Notes: a model not told the origin generated them from the letters alone. 64,000 nt of DNA from CAZKWG01 sp964615375 (GCA_964615375.1 CAZTOW010000015.1:108595-172594); one strand, 5' to 3'; shown: positions 51,207 through 60,904, numbered from the stretch's first letter. A program made the numbers and translations.

Positions 51207-51803
51207 ATGGCAGAGCCTGCGATTCGTCTCCACAGCTATGACGAGTACCTGGCGCTCGAGCAGGCGACGGGCGAGCGCTACGAGTACATCGACGGGCACA
51301 TCCTCGCCATGGCGGGCGGGACCCTCGCGCACGGAGAGCTCAGCGTCAAGCTCGCGATCCTGCTCAGCAACGCCCTTCGTGGTCGCCCGTGCAAAATCTA
51401 CCCGAGCGACGTCAAGGTCTGCGTCGCCGATGACGGTCTGTATACCTACCCCGATCTCTCGGTAGTCTGCGGCCCACCGATCTCCAGCGCCCACGACCCC
51501 AACGCGGTCCGCAACCCGGTGGTCCTGGTCGAGGTCCTCTCCGACGGCACCGAGGCCTATGACCGCGGTGAGAAGTTCGAGAAGTACCGCCAGATCGCCT
51601 CGCTGCGCGAGTACGTCCTCGTCTCTCACCGGAAGCCGGGCGTGGATCTCCTGCGCTGGAGCCCGGACGGCTCCTGGATCCTCCGCGCGCTCGGCCCGCA
51701 GGACACGCTGCACCTGGAGAGCCTGGGCGTGGAGATCCCGGTCGCGGCCATCTACGAGGACGTCGAGCTGCCGCCCGCGAAGCCGCCCCAGCGCGGCGGC
51801 TGA
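51207..51803 (+). CDS. Uma2-family (DUF820) predicted restriction-fold nuclease
   Basis: 198 aa. The ATG at 51207 has an ideal AAGGAGG site, so the upstream in-frame start at 51159 is rejected. The PD-(D/E)xK-type fold is indicated by ERYEYIDGHILAMAGG, YTYPDLSVVCG (Asp) and NPVVLVEVLSDGTEAYDRGEK (Glu and a later Lys), then KYRQIASLREYVLVS. Uma2 proteins are widespread, often in many copies, and of unknown biological role; some lie in mobile or defence contexts. Here the gene has its own promoter and no partner gene. Confidence 0.88.
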   Translation: MAEPAIRLHSYDEYLALEQATGERYEYIDGHILAMAGGTLAHGELSVKLAILLSNALRGRPCKIYPSDVKVCVADDGLYTYPDLSVVCGPPISSAHDPNAVRNPVVLVEVLSDGTEAYDRGEKFEKYRQIASLREYVLVSHRKPGVDLLRWSPDGSWILRALGPQDTLHLESLGVEIPVAAIYEDVELPPAKPPQRGG

Positions 51804-51805
51804 GC

Positions 51806-52189
51806 TCAGAAGAGCAGCCGTCCCAGCAGGGCCTCGTAGAAGCCTGTGGTGAGCAGCCAGGCCTGCACCAGCAGCGAGCTCACGCAGAGCCCCAGGTTCC
51901 AGGCCGCGAGATCGCGCATCCGCAACAGGCGCGCGCCCTGCTCCGGGTCCGCGCCGCCCTCCCGCACCCGGGCCGCCTCCCCGTCCGCCAGCAGCCAGGC
52001 CCACAGGGTCAGCAGGGCGCCGGGGACGCCGGTGAAGCAGAACACGCCGGCCAGGTTCAGGGGCGCCGAGAACGCCAGGAGCACCGCGAGGCGGTTGATC
52101 AGGGGGCGCAGGTCGCGCACCTCGGGGAGCTCGCCCGAGAACAGGGCGTCCACCTTGGGGAACGCGGCCGTGGAGGGCTCGGGCTCCAC
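51806..52189 (-). CDS. Small integral membrane protein, unknown
   Basis: 127 aa, GTG start at 52189 with GGAG 7 bp upstream. Three probable membrane helices: LAVLLAFSAPLNLAGVFCF, PGALLTLWAWLLADG and LGLCVSSLLVQAWLLTTGF. No family recognised. It lies 2 bp after the plsB stop on the same strand, so it is likely co-transcribed with plsB and may relate to membrane lipid metabolism; that link is only positional. Confidence 0.65.
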   Translation of the reverse strand: MEPEPSTAAFPKVDALFSGELPEVRDLRPLINRLAVLLAFSAPLNLAGVFCFTGVPGALLTLWAWLLADGEAARVREGGADPEQGARLLRMRDLAAWNLGLCVSSLLVQAWLLTTGFYEALLGRLLF

Positions 52190-52191
52190 GC

Positions 52192-54843
52192 TCAGCTCCC
52201 CTCGGGCGCGGCGGCGCGGCCGAGCAGGGCGAGCAGGTCCTGGGTGTACTGACGGTGGGCGGCCTCGTCGAACTGGAGCCCCCCGCCCCCGGCGCGGATC
52301 TGGAGCACGCCCTCCTCCCGGAGCGCGCGCGCCGCGTTCTTGAGGTTCTCGATGCTCAGCGCCTCCGGGCGCCGCAGCTCGTCCACCGCCAGCAGCCCGC
52401 GGCCGATCTCCTGGACGCGCTTCGGCAGCTCCTCGGGCGGCAGGTCACGCGAGCGCAGCGTGCGCACCCCGCGGAGCAGGAGCAGGTAGGACTCGACGAA
52501 ATTCCGCGTGAGCCCCGCGAGCTCGGCCAGGCGGGCCGGATCTCCGACGGTGAGGCCGCCCTCGCCCTCGCCCTCACGGAGGGCGCCGTAGCGCACCAGC
52601 GTCGCCCGCGCCGCGGCCTCGTGCTCCTCCAGCGCCAGATCCGGGCTCAGCGCGAACTCGTAGCGCAGCAGGAAGACCTGGAGCCGGAAGAGGCGCGAGA
52701 CCTCCGCGTCCTCCGGGCTGCCCCCCGGCGAGCGCCCGTCGGCCCCCGGCAGGCAGCGCGCGGCGACGGCGCTGGCCAGCAGGCTCGGGGCGACGGCGAA
52801 GTACATCACCCCGTTCTTGTAGTACTCCAGCGTGATCCGGCGGTCGTCGTGGACCTGCCAGATGTCGCCCTCCTCGTCCTGGAGGCGGGCCACCAGGCGC
52901 CCCTGCTGGAAGCGGCGCAGCGCCTGGTCCACCGCCCACCCCAGCGAGCCCAGCGTGACCGCCTGGGACACGCCCTCGGCGACGAGCATGCCCCGCAGGC
53001 GCTCGGCGCGGGCCAGGAGCTCGCCGTGGCGGATCCCGCGCCGCCCGCTGGCCAGCAGCGAGAGCGCCACCAGGCCCGTGGGCAGCAGCACCATGCTGCG
53101 GGCGATGCGCGCCATCACCTGCTCGCCCAGGCCCTGCAGCAGCTCCTGGCGGTGGTCGCGGTCCAGCGCCGACCAGCCCCCGGGCACGCCCGCGAGCGTG
53201 GGGCGCAGGGGCAGGGGCTCGCCCACCCGCAGGTACACGCGCCCGTAGCGGCGGTTGACGATCTTGCTGGCCCGCGCCAGCTCGCCCAGGTCCTCCGCCT
53301 TCTTCTTCTCCCCGCCCAGCTCGCGCGCGTAGCTCCGCTCCTCGGCGATCTGCTCATACGAGAGCGCGATGGGCAGCAGCGTCACCTCGCGCCCGCCCGG
53401 GATCTGCGCCGCGGCGTCCACCACCATCCCCAGCACGCCCAGCTTCGCCGGCAGCAGCTTGCCCGAGCGCGAGCGCGTCCCCTCGATGAAGAACTCGATG
53501 GGGAAGCCGTCGCGGAGGAGCTGTTCCAGGTAGCGCTGGAAGACGACCGGGAAGATCCGGTCCCCCTTGAAGCTGCGCCGGATGAAGACCGCCCCCAGGC
53601 GGCGGGCGATGGGGCCGGCCGGCCAGAAGGAGAGGTTCTCCCCGGCCACGACGTGCGGGATGGAGATGTCGTGCTGCCAGAGCAGGCTCGAGATGAGCAC
53701 GTAGTCCAGGTGGCTGCGGTGGCAGGGGATCAGCACGGGCGAGCCGCGTCGCGCCGCCTCGCGGATGCGCTCCAGATCCTCCTCGCGCACGTCGATGCCC
53801 GACCAGATCCGGCTCATCAGCCAGTCCACGATGCGCTCGGCCACCTGCATGGTCGAGTACGAGAGCCGCGCCGCCATGTGGTCGTAGATCTGCACCACCT
53901 GGCCGCGCACCTGGGCCGGCGTGCGCTTCGTGGCCAGCGCCTCGTCGGCCACCAGGCTGCGCACCTCGGGGCTGTCCAGCACCAGGCGCCGCATCCACTG
54001 GAAGGGGCGCACCCCCGGCCCGCGGATGACGTGGGCGGTCTGGTACAGGTAGCGGCGCAGCATCAGCCGCACGGCGCGCGTCTGCCGGGCCCGCGGCTCG
54101 TCCGCCATCCGCGCCAGCAGATCGGGGAGCGCGAGCGGCTCGCCCGCCTCCACGATGGCGCCGCTCTCGGTCGTGCTCTTCAGCACGCTCCCCAGCTTGG
54201 CCAGCCAGCTCGGCTCGTCCGCGCTGCCCAGCACCTGGCGCATGACGCCGCTCTCGCGCTGCTCCTCCGGGCGGCGCGTCCACAGCACCACCACGGGCAC
54301 CAGCTGGATGGGGCGGCCCGCGCGCGCCTGGGCCTCGATCAGCGCGTCCACCGGGTCTGGCCCGCGGCTGCGCTCCAGGGTCAGCGCGTCGATGACGTCC
54401 GGCCGCTGCACCAGGAAGAGCGCGCTGGTGGTGCCGCTGGACACCGCGTCGCGCAGCCAGGACTCCTCCCCGGGTTGTACCTTCGGCGCGAAGCTGTCCA
54501 GGAGCCCGCGCGCCATCCCGCGCAGCGCCTCGCGCAGCGGCGCGAAGATGGCCGAGCGGAAGCCGTAGGTGAGGCGCGCGAGCGGGAGCCGGTGGGCGTT
54601 GAGCACCCGGTTCAGCGCGAGCCAGTCCAGCCTCGACCAGGAGTGGAGCACGTAGACCACGGGCCCGCGCTCCGCGGCCTGCCGGATGCGCTCGGCGGAG
54701 GGCTCCGACAGGCGCAGGCGTGAGAGCAGCCAGCCGAGCGGGGTCCAGCGGTAGAGCGGCCCGAAGCGCCGCAGCATCATCGAGCGCGGGGCCCGGTCGG
54801 GCGGCGCGGCGGGGACGGCGGGCGCGGGTGGCAGGTCGGACAT
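52192..54843 (-). CDS. plsB: Glycerol-3-phosphate 1-O-acyltransferase
   Basis: 883 aa, near the length of PlsB (about 800). It acylates sn-glycerol-3-phosphate at position 1, the first step of phospholipid synthesis. The four acyltransferase blocks are intact: PCHRSHLDYVLIS (catalytic HX4D), LGAVFIRRSFKGD, EFFIEGTRSRSGKLLPAKLGVL (shortened: FFIEGTRSRSGK) and VTLLPIALSYEQ. The N-terminal half (RGPVVYVLHSWSRLDWLALN) contains a second, weaker HX4D-like helix typical of the long form. Start ATG at 54843. It follows the serine protease operon by 94 bp on the same strand. Confidence 0.93.
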   Translation of the reverse strand: MSDLPPAPAVPAAPPDRAPRSMMLRRFGPLYRWTPLGWLLSRLRLSEPSAERIRQAAERGPVVYVLHSWSRLDWLALNRVLNAHRLPLARLTYGFRSAIFAPLREALRGMARGLLDSFAPKVQPGEESWLRDAVSSGTTSALFLVQRPDVIDALTLERSRGPDPVDALIEAQARAGRPIQLVPVVVLWTRRPEEQRESGVMRQVLGSADEPSWLAKLGSVLKSTTESGAIVEAGEPLALPDLLARMADEPRARQTRAVRLMLRRYLYQTAHVIRGPGVRPFQWMRRLVLDSPEVRSLVADEALATKRTPAQVRGQVVQIYDHMAARLSYSTMQVAERIVDWLMSRIWSGIDVREEDLERIREAARRGSPVLIPCHRSHLDYVLISSLLWQHDISIPHVVAGENLSFWPAGPIARRLGAVFIRRSFKGDRIFPVVFQRYLEQLLRDGFPIEFFIEGTRSRSGKLLPAKLGVLGMVVDAAAQIPGGREVTLLPIALSYEQIAEERSYARELGGEKKKAEDLGELARASKIVNRRYGRVYLRVGEPLPLRPTLAGVPGGWSALDRDHRQELLQGLGEQVMARIARSMVLLPTGLVALSLLASGRRGIRHGELLARAERLRGMLVAEGVSQAVTLGSLGWAVDQALRRFQQGRLVARLQDEEGDIWQVHDDRRITLEYYKNGVMYFAVAPSLLASAVAARCLPGADGRSPGGSPEDAEVSRLFRLQVFLLRYEFALSPDLALEEHEAAARATLVRYGALREGEGEGGLTVGDPARLAELAGLTRNFVESYLLLLRGVRTLRSRDLPPEELPKRVQEIGRGLLAVDELRRPEALSIENLKNAARALREEGVLQIRAGGGGLQFDEAAHRQYTQDLLALLGRAAAPEGS

Positions 54844-54937
54844 CGCCCCGAAAACTATCGCCCCGAGCGTGCGCCGGCACGACGCTCCAGGCGATTCGCG
54901 CAGACCTGCGCCCAGGTCTCCACGCCCTGCCGCCCCC

Positions 54938-56794
54938 CTACAGCGCTCGGGAGAGCAGCTCGATCTGCCCGAGATCAACGACGTCCCCGTCGGCGCCTAT
55001 CTCGAAGCTCCCAAACCGAGCGCGGTAGCCCTCCGCGATGATCGCGTAGGCGTAGGTCTGGCCTGTGGGGAGGCTCGCGATTTGAAAGTGCCCTGTGGAC
55101 GACTGAAAAGCGCCTCCCACGAGCGCCTTGAGATCGCCAGGGGGCTGCTTCCCGCTCAGCACCCCTTCGACCGTGGCCTTCAGGGTCTCGAGAGGCACAC
55201 CAGGCTCGCCGATCAGCAGGGTCGACGGGACCGGATCTCCAGACATCGCGTCCACCGCATGAACCTGTATCTGGCCGCCCTTCTTCTCGGGCTCCGCCTC
55301 CTTCGCCTCACCGAGGATCACGTCGAAGGCCTCTACGAAGGCGCTGAGGAGTCCATCGAGGTCTCTGGCGCCCTCCATGGCGGACTCGATCTTCGACGCT
55401 ACGGTCTGCATCGCGATCCGACTCTCGATGTGCTCGTCGATCTGCACCCAGAGCTTCTGGATGTCGAAGGCGAACAAGACCAGCGCCATCTCTGTCGTGT
55501 CCACCTTGGACTCGCGCCACGTCTCCAGGATCTTCTCGGCCGCCGCGTGGGCGTGGTTTTCGTCCTCACCGGGCTCGATCCCGCTCACGACGTCATCGTA
55601 GATGGCGACGACCACGTTGTTGTTCACCGCGTCGAGCGCGCTCCGCGTCTTTGTCAGGGGCTCTTCGAACCGGCTCGTGATGTCCGGAGGTACGACATAG
55701 AAGCGTGTCTTCGGGTCGTAGGTGGGGACGTTGAACGTCGCCGCCAGGGTCTCCATGTGCAGGGAATAGGAGAGCGGAGCCTTGGTGTCGGGTGAGACGA
55801 CGATGGCCACGAGGGTCGGTCGCGGATCGGCGGCGCTGAGGGCGACGCGCCCCACCCCCATCCTCAGAGCCTTGCCGTCGGTGCCTGACACGATCATCGG
55901 GAGCCCGCTGTCCGCCACCACCACGCTGGCGACCGGACGCTCGACGACGTAGTAGCGGATCTCGGGCCCGTTCAGCATGAGGTCGTTCCCCACGATCCGA
56001 TCCTTGAGGACCTCTCCCTGCTTGAGCAGGAAGGTCCCGCTGATGACCCGATCCGAGATGTCGCCCGCCTTCAGCTCGTCGAGCCAGCGCTGGGGCACCC
56101 TGGCGACCGCTCGGGCGAGGTTGATCGGGTTCAGCACAGAGGCGCCGTCCGGCCTCACCACGCGGGTTGGGACCCCAATCAGCCTCCCCCTCTCATTGAC
56201 GAGCAGGCCACCACTGTTTCCAGGGTTGAACGCTGCGTCTGTTCGGATCCAGGAGAGCCCATCCTCCAGGTTGGTCTCCAGCCCGGCCACCACCCCTGTC
56301 GTGGTGTTCACGCTGCGCGCCCCCGAGGGATACCCAAAGGTCCACACCGGGCTGCCGGTGATGATCTCCTCCGTCTCCAGACGGATGGAGGGGAAATCAC
56401 GCGCCTCGAGCGAGGCCCCGCTACGCGCGCCCGTGACGCGGAGGAGGGCCAGGTCCAGTCGCGGGTCGGCGCGCACCACGACCCCCTGCCAGTCATAGGA
56501 TGCCGCGGCCGACGTGGACCGGGTCATGCCCAGGAGGACCTCCCCCTGTGGATGGCGGAGCCGGCCCGTGGCGGGCTCACCGACGACGTGGAAATTCGTG
56601 AGCACGTAGCCGCGGCCGTCGATCATGGCCCCGGATCCCGAGCCGATGGCGTCGCCGTCCTCGTCCACCACGCCGATCTTGACCGTCGCCAGGAGGCAGC
56701 GCTCGAGCTCCGCGGGCGTCAGCTCTCCGGCGAGCCCCGGGGCGGGGAGGAGGGAGAGCAGGAGGAGCAGGAGAGAGAGCAGTACGCGGGTCAT
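54938..56794 (-). CDS. Secreted trypsin-like (S1C/DegP-type) serine protease with long C-terminal region
   Basis: 618 aa. Signal peptide LLLLLLSLLPAPGLAG. The trypsin-like domain (about 30-225) has the triad: His in VLTNFHVVG, Asp in DPRLDLALLRV, Ser in FNPGNSGGLLVN. No PDZ domain is obvious. The following 390 residues contain a beta-rich part (VLSAADPRPTLVAIVVSPDT) and a C-terminal carboxypeptidase-like/Ig-type domain (DAMSGDPVPSTLLIGEPG, GHFQIASLPTGQTYAYAI). It overlaps the PrsW-like gene stop as ATGA, so the two are translationally coupled and probably act together in envelope proteolysis or stress response. Confidence 0.87.
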   Translation of the reverse strand: MTRVLLSLLLLLLSLLPAPGLAGELTPAELERCLLATVKIGVVDEDGDAIGSGSGAMIDGRGYVLTNFHVVGEPATGRLRHPQGEVLLGMTRSTSAAASYDWQGVVVRADPRLDLALLRVTGARSGASLEARDFPSIRLETEEIITGSPVWTFGYPSGARSVNTTTGVVAGLETNLEDGLSWIRTDAAFNPGNSGGLLVNERGRLIGVPTRVVRPDGASVLNPINLARAVARVPQRWLDELKAGDISDRVISGTFLLKQGEVLKDRIVGNDLMLNGPEIRYYVVERPVASVVVADSGLPMIVSGTDGKALRMGVGRVALSAADPRPTLVAIVVSPDTKAPLSYSLHMETLAATFNVPTYDPKTRFYVVPPDITSRFEEPLTKTRSALDAVNNNVVVAIYDDVVSGIEPGEDENHAHAAAEKILETWRESKVDTTEMALVLFAFDIQKLWVQIDEHIESRIAMQTVASKIESAMEGARDLDGLLSAFVEAFDVILGEAKEAEPEKKGGQIQVHAVDAMSGDPVPSTLLIGEPGVPLETLKATVEGVLSGKQPPGDLKALVGGAFQSSTGHFQIASLPTGQTYAYAIIAEGYRARFGSFEIGADGDVVDLGQIELLSRAL

Positions 56795-58278
56795 GGGCTC
56801 GTCCTCATGCTGGAGAGGAGCTTCTCCACGTTGGCTTCGTCCATCTCGTCCGCCACGCCCGAGATCCCTATCGCCAGCTTCTTCGTGACCAGGACCACGT
56901 CCACCCCGCGGAGCACGAGGGGGAGCGGTTGGGCCGCCCCCAGGCCGACGGGATCGGTGACCATGGAGAACCAGGACCAGACGGCCCTGGCGTCTCCGAG
57001 GGCCGGGCGCTCCTCGACGCGATAGGTCCTGTAGCCGTAGCCTGCTCGGCGGCGCCCCTCCTCGATCTGGAGCTGAACCAGATCCGGATCCTCATCCTTG
57101 AAGGACCGGATCTCCAGCCGCGGCGCGGTAGGGGAGACGCTGATGGGCCCGGCCACGTAGACGCCCTCCTGCTCCTCTCCGATCCATCCCCTGGGCAGGA
57201 CGAGCTGGACCGCCCCGCCCAGCGCGCTCACCTCGTGCTCGCGCGGGACCCGGGCGGCGAGGAACCCGGTCGTCCCTGCCAGCAGCGCGACCGCGACCGC
57301 CAGCACCGGCCAGTCCACCCTGGGGAGCCCGGTGGCGATCCACATCCCGCGGTGCTGATAGGCCGTCCCCTGATCGAAGGCGCTCCCGCGGAAGCGGGCC
57401 GTCAGCACGACGCCGAGCGCGATCACCACCACCGAGAGCCCTGAGGCGAGCAGGATGGCGTCCACCGGCTGAAACTGATCTCCCCGGCTGCCGAAGTCCA
57501 GCACGATCTCGTGAAGCAGGCCCTGGAAGAGCACCGAAGAGAGGAAGCCGAGCGCTACATGGCGCCCGCCTCCGCCGCTGAAACGCTGGTGCTCCATCCC
57601 GAGCGCGATGGGGACAGCCCCGGCGACGGTCACCAGCACATTGCTCGCGAGCAGCGCACTGCCGTTGCCCGCCAGCAGGCCGCCGCCGCCCATCACCGTG
57701 TCGAGGTTGCTCGCGAAGGCGGTGCCGACCGCCGCTGCGGACGTGTAGATGAGCGCGTCGATAGGCTCGTCGAATTCGGTGGTCAGGTAGACCGTGTAGC
57801 GAACGCTCAGCCAGGTCGCCAACACGACGAGAGACGTGTCGATCCCGACCTCAGCGATCCAGGTCAGGCTCCCGCCGAGGTCGAGCCCCGGGACCAGCTG
57901 GGCCAGCGCCTTGGAGATGGGCAGCACCATCGCCCAGGTGAGCAGCGCCCCGAGCACCGCGACACCGAGCACGAGGCCCGGAGGTTCGGGCTCCACGCGA
58001 TCCTGCCGGTAGATGTACAGGAGCCAGATGGCGACGGGGGCCAGCGCCAGCAGGGCGCCGGCGTGGCTGGAGAGCCGCTGTCCGCCCAGGGCCCCCTCCA
58101 CCACCAACACGAAGACCAGGGTCAGCGCCGTCTCGATGAGGCCGGCGCGGCTCCAACGAAAGTGGCGCGCCTCCAACGCACGTTCATGGTGTCGCTCGCA
58201 GAAGCGACGCCCGCCGAGCGTTCGGAGCGCCTCTTCTGGATATTCACGGTGACAAACGCAGCACACCTTCTCGGTCAT
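56791..58278 (-). CDS. PrsW-like polytopic membrane protein with N-terminal zinc-finger-like motif
   Basis: 495 aa. The start CCVCHREYPEEALRTLG, with a later FCERHHERA, could bind zinc. About nine membrane helices follow in PrsW order: the YIYRQDRVEPEPPGLVLG signature, then helices carrying the putative active sites. In working PrsW proteases the motifs are Glu-Glu-x2-Lys, a Gly-Phe-Ala-x2-Glu-Asn and a later His; here the corresponding stretches read AEVGIDTSL and GTAFASNLDTV, while LLHEIVLDF keeps His-Glu. So activity is doubtful. The last 130 residues form an exposed domain (RGWIGEEQEGVYVAG). First gene of the operon with the serine protease. Confidence 0.7.
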   Translation of the reverse strand: MTEKVCCVCHREYPEEALRTLGGRRFCERHHERALEARHFRWSRAGLIETALTLVFVLVVEGALGGQRLSSHAGALLALAPVAIWLLYIYRQDRVEPEPPGLVLGVAVLGALLTWAMVLPISKALAQLVPGLDLGGSLTWIAEVGIDTSLVVLATWLSVRYTVYLTTEFDEPIDALIYTSAAAVGTAFASNLDTVMGGGGLLAGNGSALLASNVLVTVAGAVPIALGMEHQRFSGGGGRHVALGFLSSVLFQGLLHEIVLDFGSRGDQFQPVDAILLASGLSVVVIALGVVLTARFRGSAFDQGTAYQHRGMWIATGLPRVDWPVLAVAVALLAGTTGFLAARVPREHEVSALGGAVQLVLPRGWIGEEQEGVYVAGPISVSPTAPRLEIRSFKDEDPDLVQLQIEEGRRRAGYGYRTYRVEERPALGDARAVWSWFSMVTDPVGLGAAQPLPLVLRGVDVVLVTKKLAIGISGVADEMDEANVEKLLSSMRTSP

Positions 58279-58357
58279 GAGCGCTCCGAGCTACCGTAAG
58301 GGGGGCGAGCAGCGAGGTCCGGCACTCACCTGAGGTCACCGCCTTCGCTTCTTCACG

Positions 58358-58387
58358 ATACTATTCAGGTGCTCATTGGGAAGGCAA
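58358..58387 (-). promoter_or_regulatory. Promoter of the PrsW-like/serine protease operon
   Basis: On the minus strand TTGCCT (58387-58382), 18 bp, TAGTAT (58363-58358). It lies 80 bp upstream of the PrsW-like ATG in the 145-bp gap. The gap also holds the palindrome GAGGAGCGCTCCTC (58412-58425) at the end of the neighbouring lipoprotein gene's stop region. Confidence 0.5.
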
Positions 58388-58423
58388 GCCGTTGGACACA
58401 ACTCGCATGCCGAGGAGCGCTCC

Positions 58424-60811
58424 TCACCGCGTGAGCGGCACCCGGTAGACAGGCTGGTCCTCGCGCTCGCTGGCGGTCAGCAGGGCGTCGTCGGTGGTGT
58501 CGAAGCAGATGGCCTCGCCCTGCACCTCGCTGGGCAGGGTGACCGGGCAGGGGGTCCCGGCGAAGGCGGCGTCCACCGTCGAGCTGCGGTCGCGCGTCCA
58601 GATGTAGGCCGTGTCGTCATAGGTGCGGATGACGATCCATGCACCGTCCGGGCTGAACTCGCCGCCGGTGGTCTTCTTGTCGCCGGCCAGCGCGCCCGTC
58701 CCGAAGGTCAGCGTGGTCACCAGCTCCAACACCGCGCTCTCGCCGTCCTTGTGTGGGGCGTGCTTGCGGTAGACCTCGCTCTCGCCGTCCACGTCCTTGG
58801 TGACCAGGTAGATGTCCCGCGTGACCGGGTCCACCATCATCGTCTCGCAGTTGCGCGCGCCGTCCGGGTAGGTGAGCGTGATGACGTCGTAGTCGCTGAC
58901 CTCGTGATCCTCGGGGTCGCCGCCGGGCATCTCGGGCTCGTCCAGGCGGTAGAGGAAGATCTCCTCGCGCTCCTCCAGGTTGTCGCCCACGTCCGCCAGC
59001 CAGAGCTCGGGCGTGCCGTCCTCGGCGTAGCCGGCGGCGATGTCCTCCAGATCGGCCGAGGGCGCGTCCAGCGTCCAGGTGCCCAGTGTGGTCGCGGTGC
59101 GGTCGAGCGCGAAGATCTGCGGGGCGTGCCCGGAGTCGTTGTGGACCCACAGCACCTCGGAGTCCAGGCGGGAGACCGTGATCCCCGAGGTCTCCACCAG
59201 CTCATCGTCGGTGACGGTGCCCAGCAACTCGGCCCCGTCGTCCACCGGGCAGTCCCCAGGCTCCACCGTGATCGTGGTGCTGGCGGTGGCGGTCTCGCCC
59301 AGGTTGTCCGTGATCGTCAGCGTGACCGGGTAGTCGCCGCTGGCCAGCCAGCTCTCGGTGGCGGTCTCGCCCACGGTCTCCACGCCGTCCACGTCCCAGA
59401 CGATCTCGGCGACGCCCTCGGGCACGCAGGAGGCGCTGGCGTCGAAGACCACCTCGACGGGCAGCGGGCCGCCCGGCGGGGTCGCGGTGATGATCGCCTC
59501 CAGCGTGTCGATGCACTCGGGCTCGTCGTAGAGCGGCACCTGCCAGATGGGCTCGCCCGCCCCCTCGCCGGTCAGCAGCAGGGATCCGTCGTCTGGATCG
59601 AATGTGATGGCCTCGCCGAGCGTCTGTGTGGGGAGGGGCACCGCGCAGGGCTCGCCGGCCAGCGCGTCCGCCACGCTGTCCGCGCCGTCGCGCAGCCACA
59701 GCCAGGCCTCCTCGCGGGTGCGCACGACGATCCGGTCGCCCAGCGGCGTCACGGAGGCCCCGGTGGCCAGCACGTCTCCTGGCAGGGCCTCGCCGCCGAA
59801 GCTGAGCTCGCCCACCTCCTCGAGCGTGGCGACGTCGCCGTCCAGGTGCGGGGCCGGCTTGCGCAGCAGCACCGAGCGACCGTCGTCGGCGTCGCTGAGC
59901 AGGTAGAGGTCGCCCGTGACCGGATCGACCAGCATGCTGTCCAGGTTCAGGGCCTCGGGCAGCTCGAGGGTGAGCGTGGCCCAGGTCTCCACGGCCTGCT
60001 CGGCGGGCTCGGCCGCGGTGTCCACTGTGGGCTCCTCCAGCACGTAGACCAGCACCTCCTCCCGGTCCAGCCCGAAGTCGCCGATGTCGCCCACGAAGAG
60101 CAGCGGCGCGCCGGTGTCCGGGTCCTCGCCCCAGGCCAGGTCCTCCCAGTCCCCCTCCTCGACGTCCAGCGTCCAGGTGCCCAGCGCGGCGCCCTCGCGG
60201 GTCATCGCGAAGAGGCGGGGCACGTCGCCCGAGTCGTTGTGCGTCCACAGCACAGCCTCGTCGCGGCGGCTCACGATGAGGCCGCTGGACTCGACGAGCT
60301 CGGCGTCCTCCAGCTCTCCGAGCTCGACCGGATCGAGCACCGTGGGGCAGACCTGCGCCAGCACCTCGAACTGCACGCTGGCGCTGGCCTGGCCGCCCGC
60401 CTCGTCGGTGACGGTCAGCGTGGCCTCGTAGACCCCCGCCGTGAGCCCGGTCCAGGAGACCTGCTCGCCTGAGAGGGCCTCGTTCGCGACCTCCCAGTCC
60501 CAGGAGACGACGGGCAGGGGGCCGCAGGAGCCGGAGCCGTCCAGCTCGAGCGCGAAGGGGATGCGGCCCGCCCGGTGGTTGCGGTCGATCTCGGCGTGCA
60601 GCTCGGCGCAGGGGTCCGCGCTCTCCTGGGCGCTCTCGTCGGGGCCGCTGTCCGTGTCGTCGGGCTGCGCCGTGTCGGTATCGTCCGGGTGAGGCGACTC
60701 CGAGTCGGGCGGGGGGCCGGTCTCGGCGCTCTCCTTGGCCCCGTCGCGGCAGGCGAGGAGGAGGAGCAGGGCGCCGGGGAGCGCTGGCGGTGGGTGGGTC
60801 GGTGCGCGCAT
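58424..60811 (-). CDS. Lipoprotein with duplicated PKD and beta-propeller-like modules
   Basis: 795 aa. Lipobox LLLLAC near residue 20, then an acidic Thr/Asp/Pro spacer (DDTDTAQPDDTDSG). Two copies of one architecture follow: a PKD-type domain (VSWDWEVANEALSGEQV; VEVVFDASASC) and a propeller-like domain. Paired motifs are ESSGLIVSRRDEAVLWTHND and ETSGITVSRLDSEVLWVHND, LGTWTLDVEEGDWEDLAWG and LGTWTLDAPSADLEDIAAG, GDLYLLSDADDG and RDIYLVTKDVDG. The copies have diverged, so the duplication is old. No catalytic residues are apparent; surface binding is likely. TATACT on the minus strand at 60836-60831 may be its -10. Confidence 0.82.
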   Translation of the reverse strand: MRAPTHPPPALPGALLLLLACRDGAKESAETGPPPDSESPHPDDTDTAQPDDTDSGPDESAQESADPCAELHAEIDRNHRAGRIPFALELDGSGSCGPLPVVSWDWEVANEALSGEQVSWTGLTAGVYEATLTVTDEAGGQASASVQFEVLAQVCPTVLDPVELGELEDAELVESSGLIVSRRDEAVLWTHNDSGDVPRLFAMTREGAALGTWTLDVEEGDWEDLAWGEDPDTGAPLLFVGDIGDFGLDREEVLVYVLEEPTVDTAAEPAEQAVETWATLTLELPEALNLDSMLVDPVTGDLYLLSDADDGRSVLLRKPAPHLDGDVATLEEVGELSFGGEALPGDVLATGASVTPLGDRIVVRTREEAWLWLRDGADSVADALAGEPCAVPLPTQTLGEAITFDPDDGSLLLTGEGAGEPIWQVPLYDEPECIDTLEAIITATPPGGPLPVEVVFDASASCVPEGVAEIVWDVDGVETVGETATESWLASGDYPVTLTITDNLGETATASTTITVEPGDCPVDDGAELLGTVTDDELVETSGITVSRLDSEVLWVHNDSGHAPQIFALDRTATTLGTWTLDAPSADLEDIAAGYAEDGTPELWLADVGDNLEEREEIFLYRLDEPEMPGGDPEDHEVSDYDVITLTYPDGARNCETMMVDPVTRDIYLVTKDVDGESEVYRKHAPHKDGESAVLELVTTLTFGTGALAGDKKTTGGEFSPDGAWIVIRTYDDTAYIWTRDRSSTVDAAFAGTPCPVTLPSEVQGEAICFDTTDDALLTASEREDQPVYRVPLTR

Positions 60812-60904
60812 CCTGGGCTTCCCCCGGGGGAGTATATCCGCGGTCGGGGGCAGGGGCGACTGGCTGGACGTGGGGCGATAGAAGGTCGCGGGTCGAGGGT
60901 AGGG

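Noticed and set aside
58412..58425. GAGGAGCGCTCCTC palindrome as an operator
   Set aside because: It overlaps the 3' end of the PKD lipoprotein gene and is as likely to be chance or a short terminator stem.
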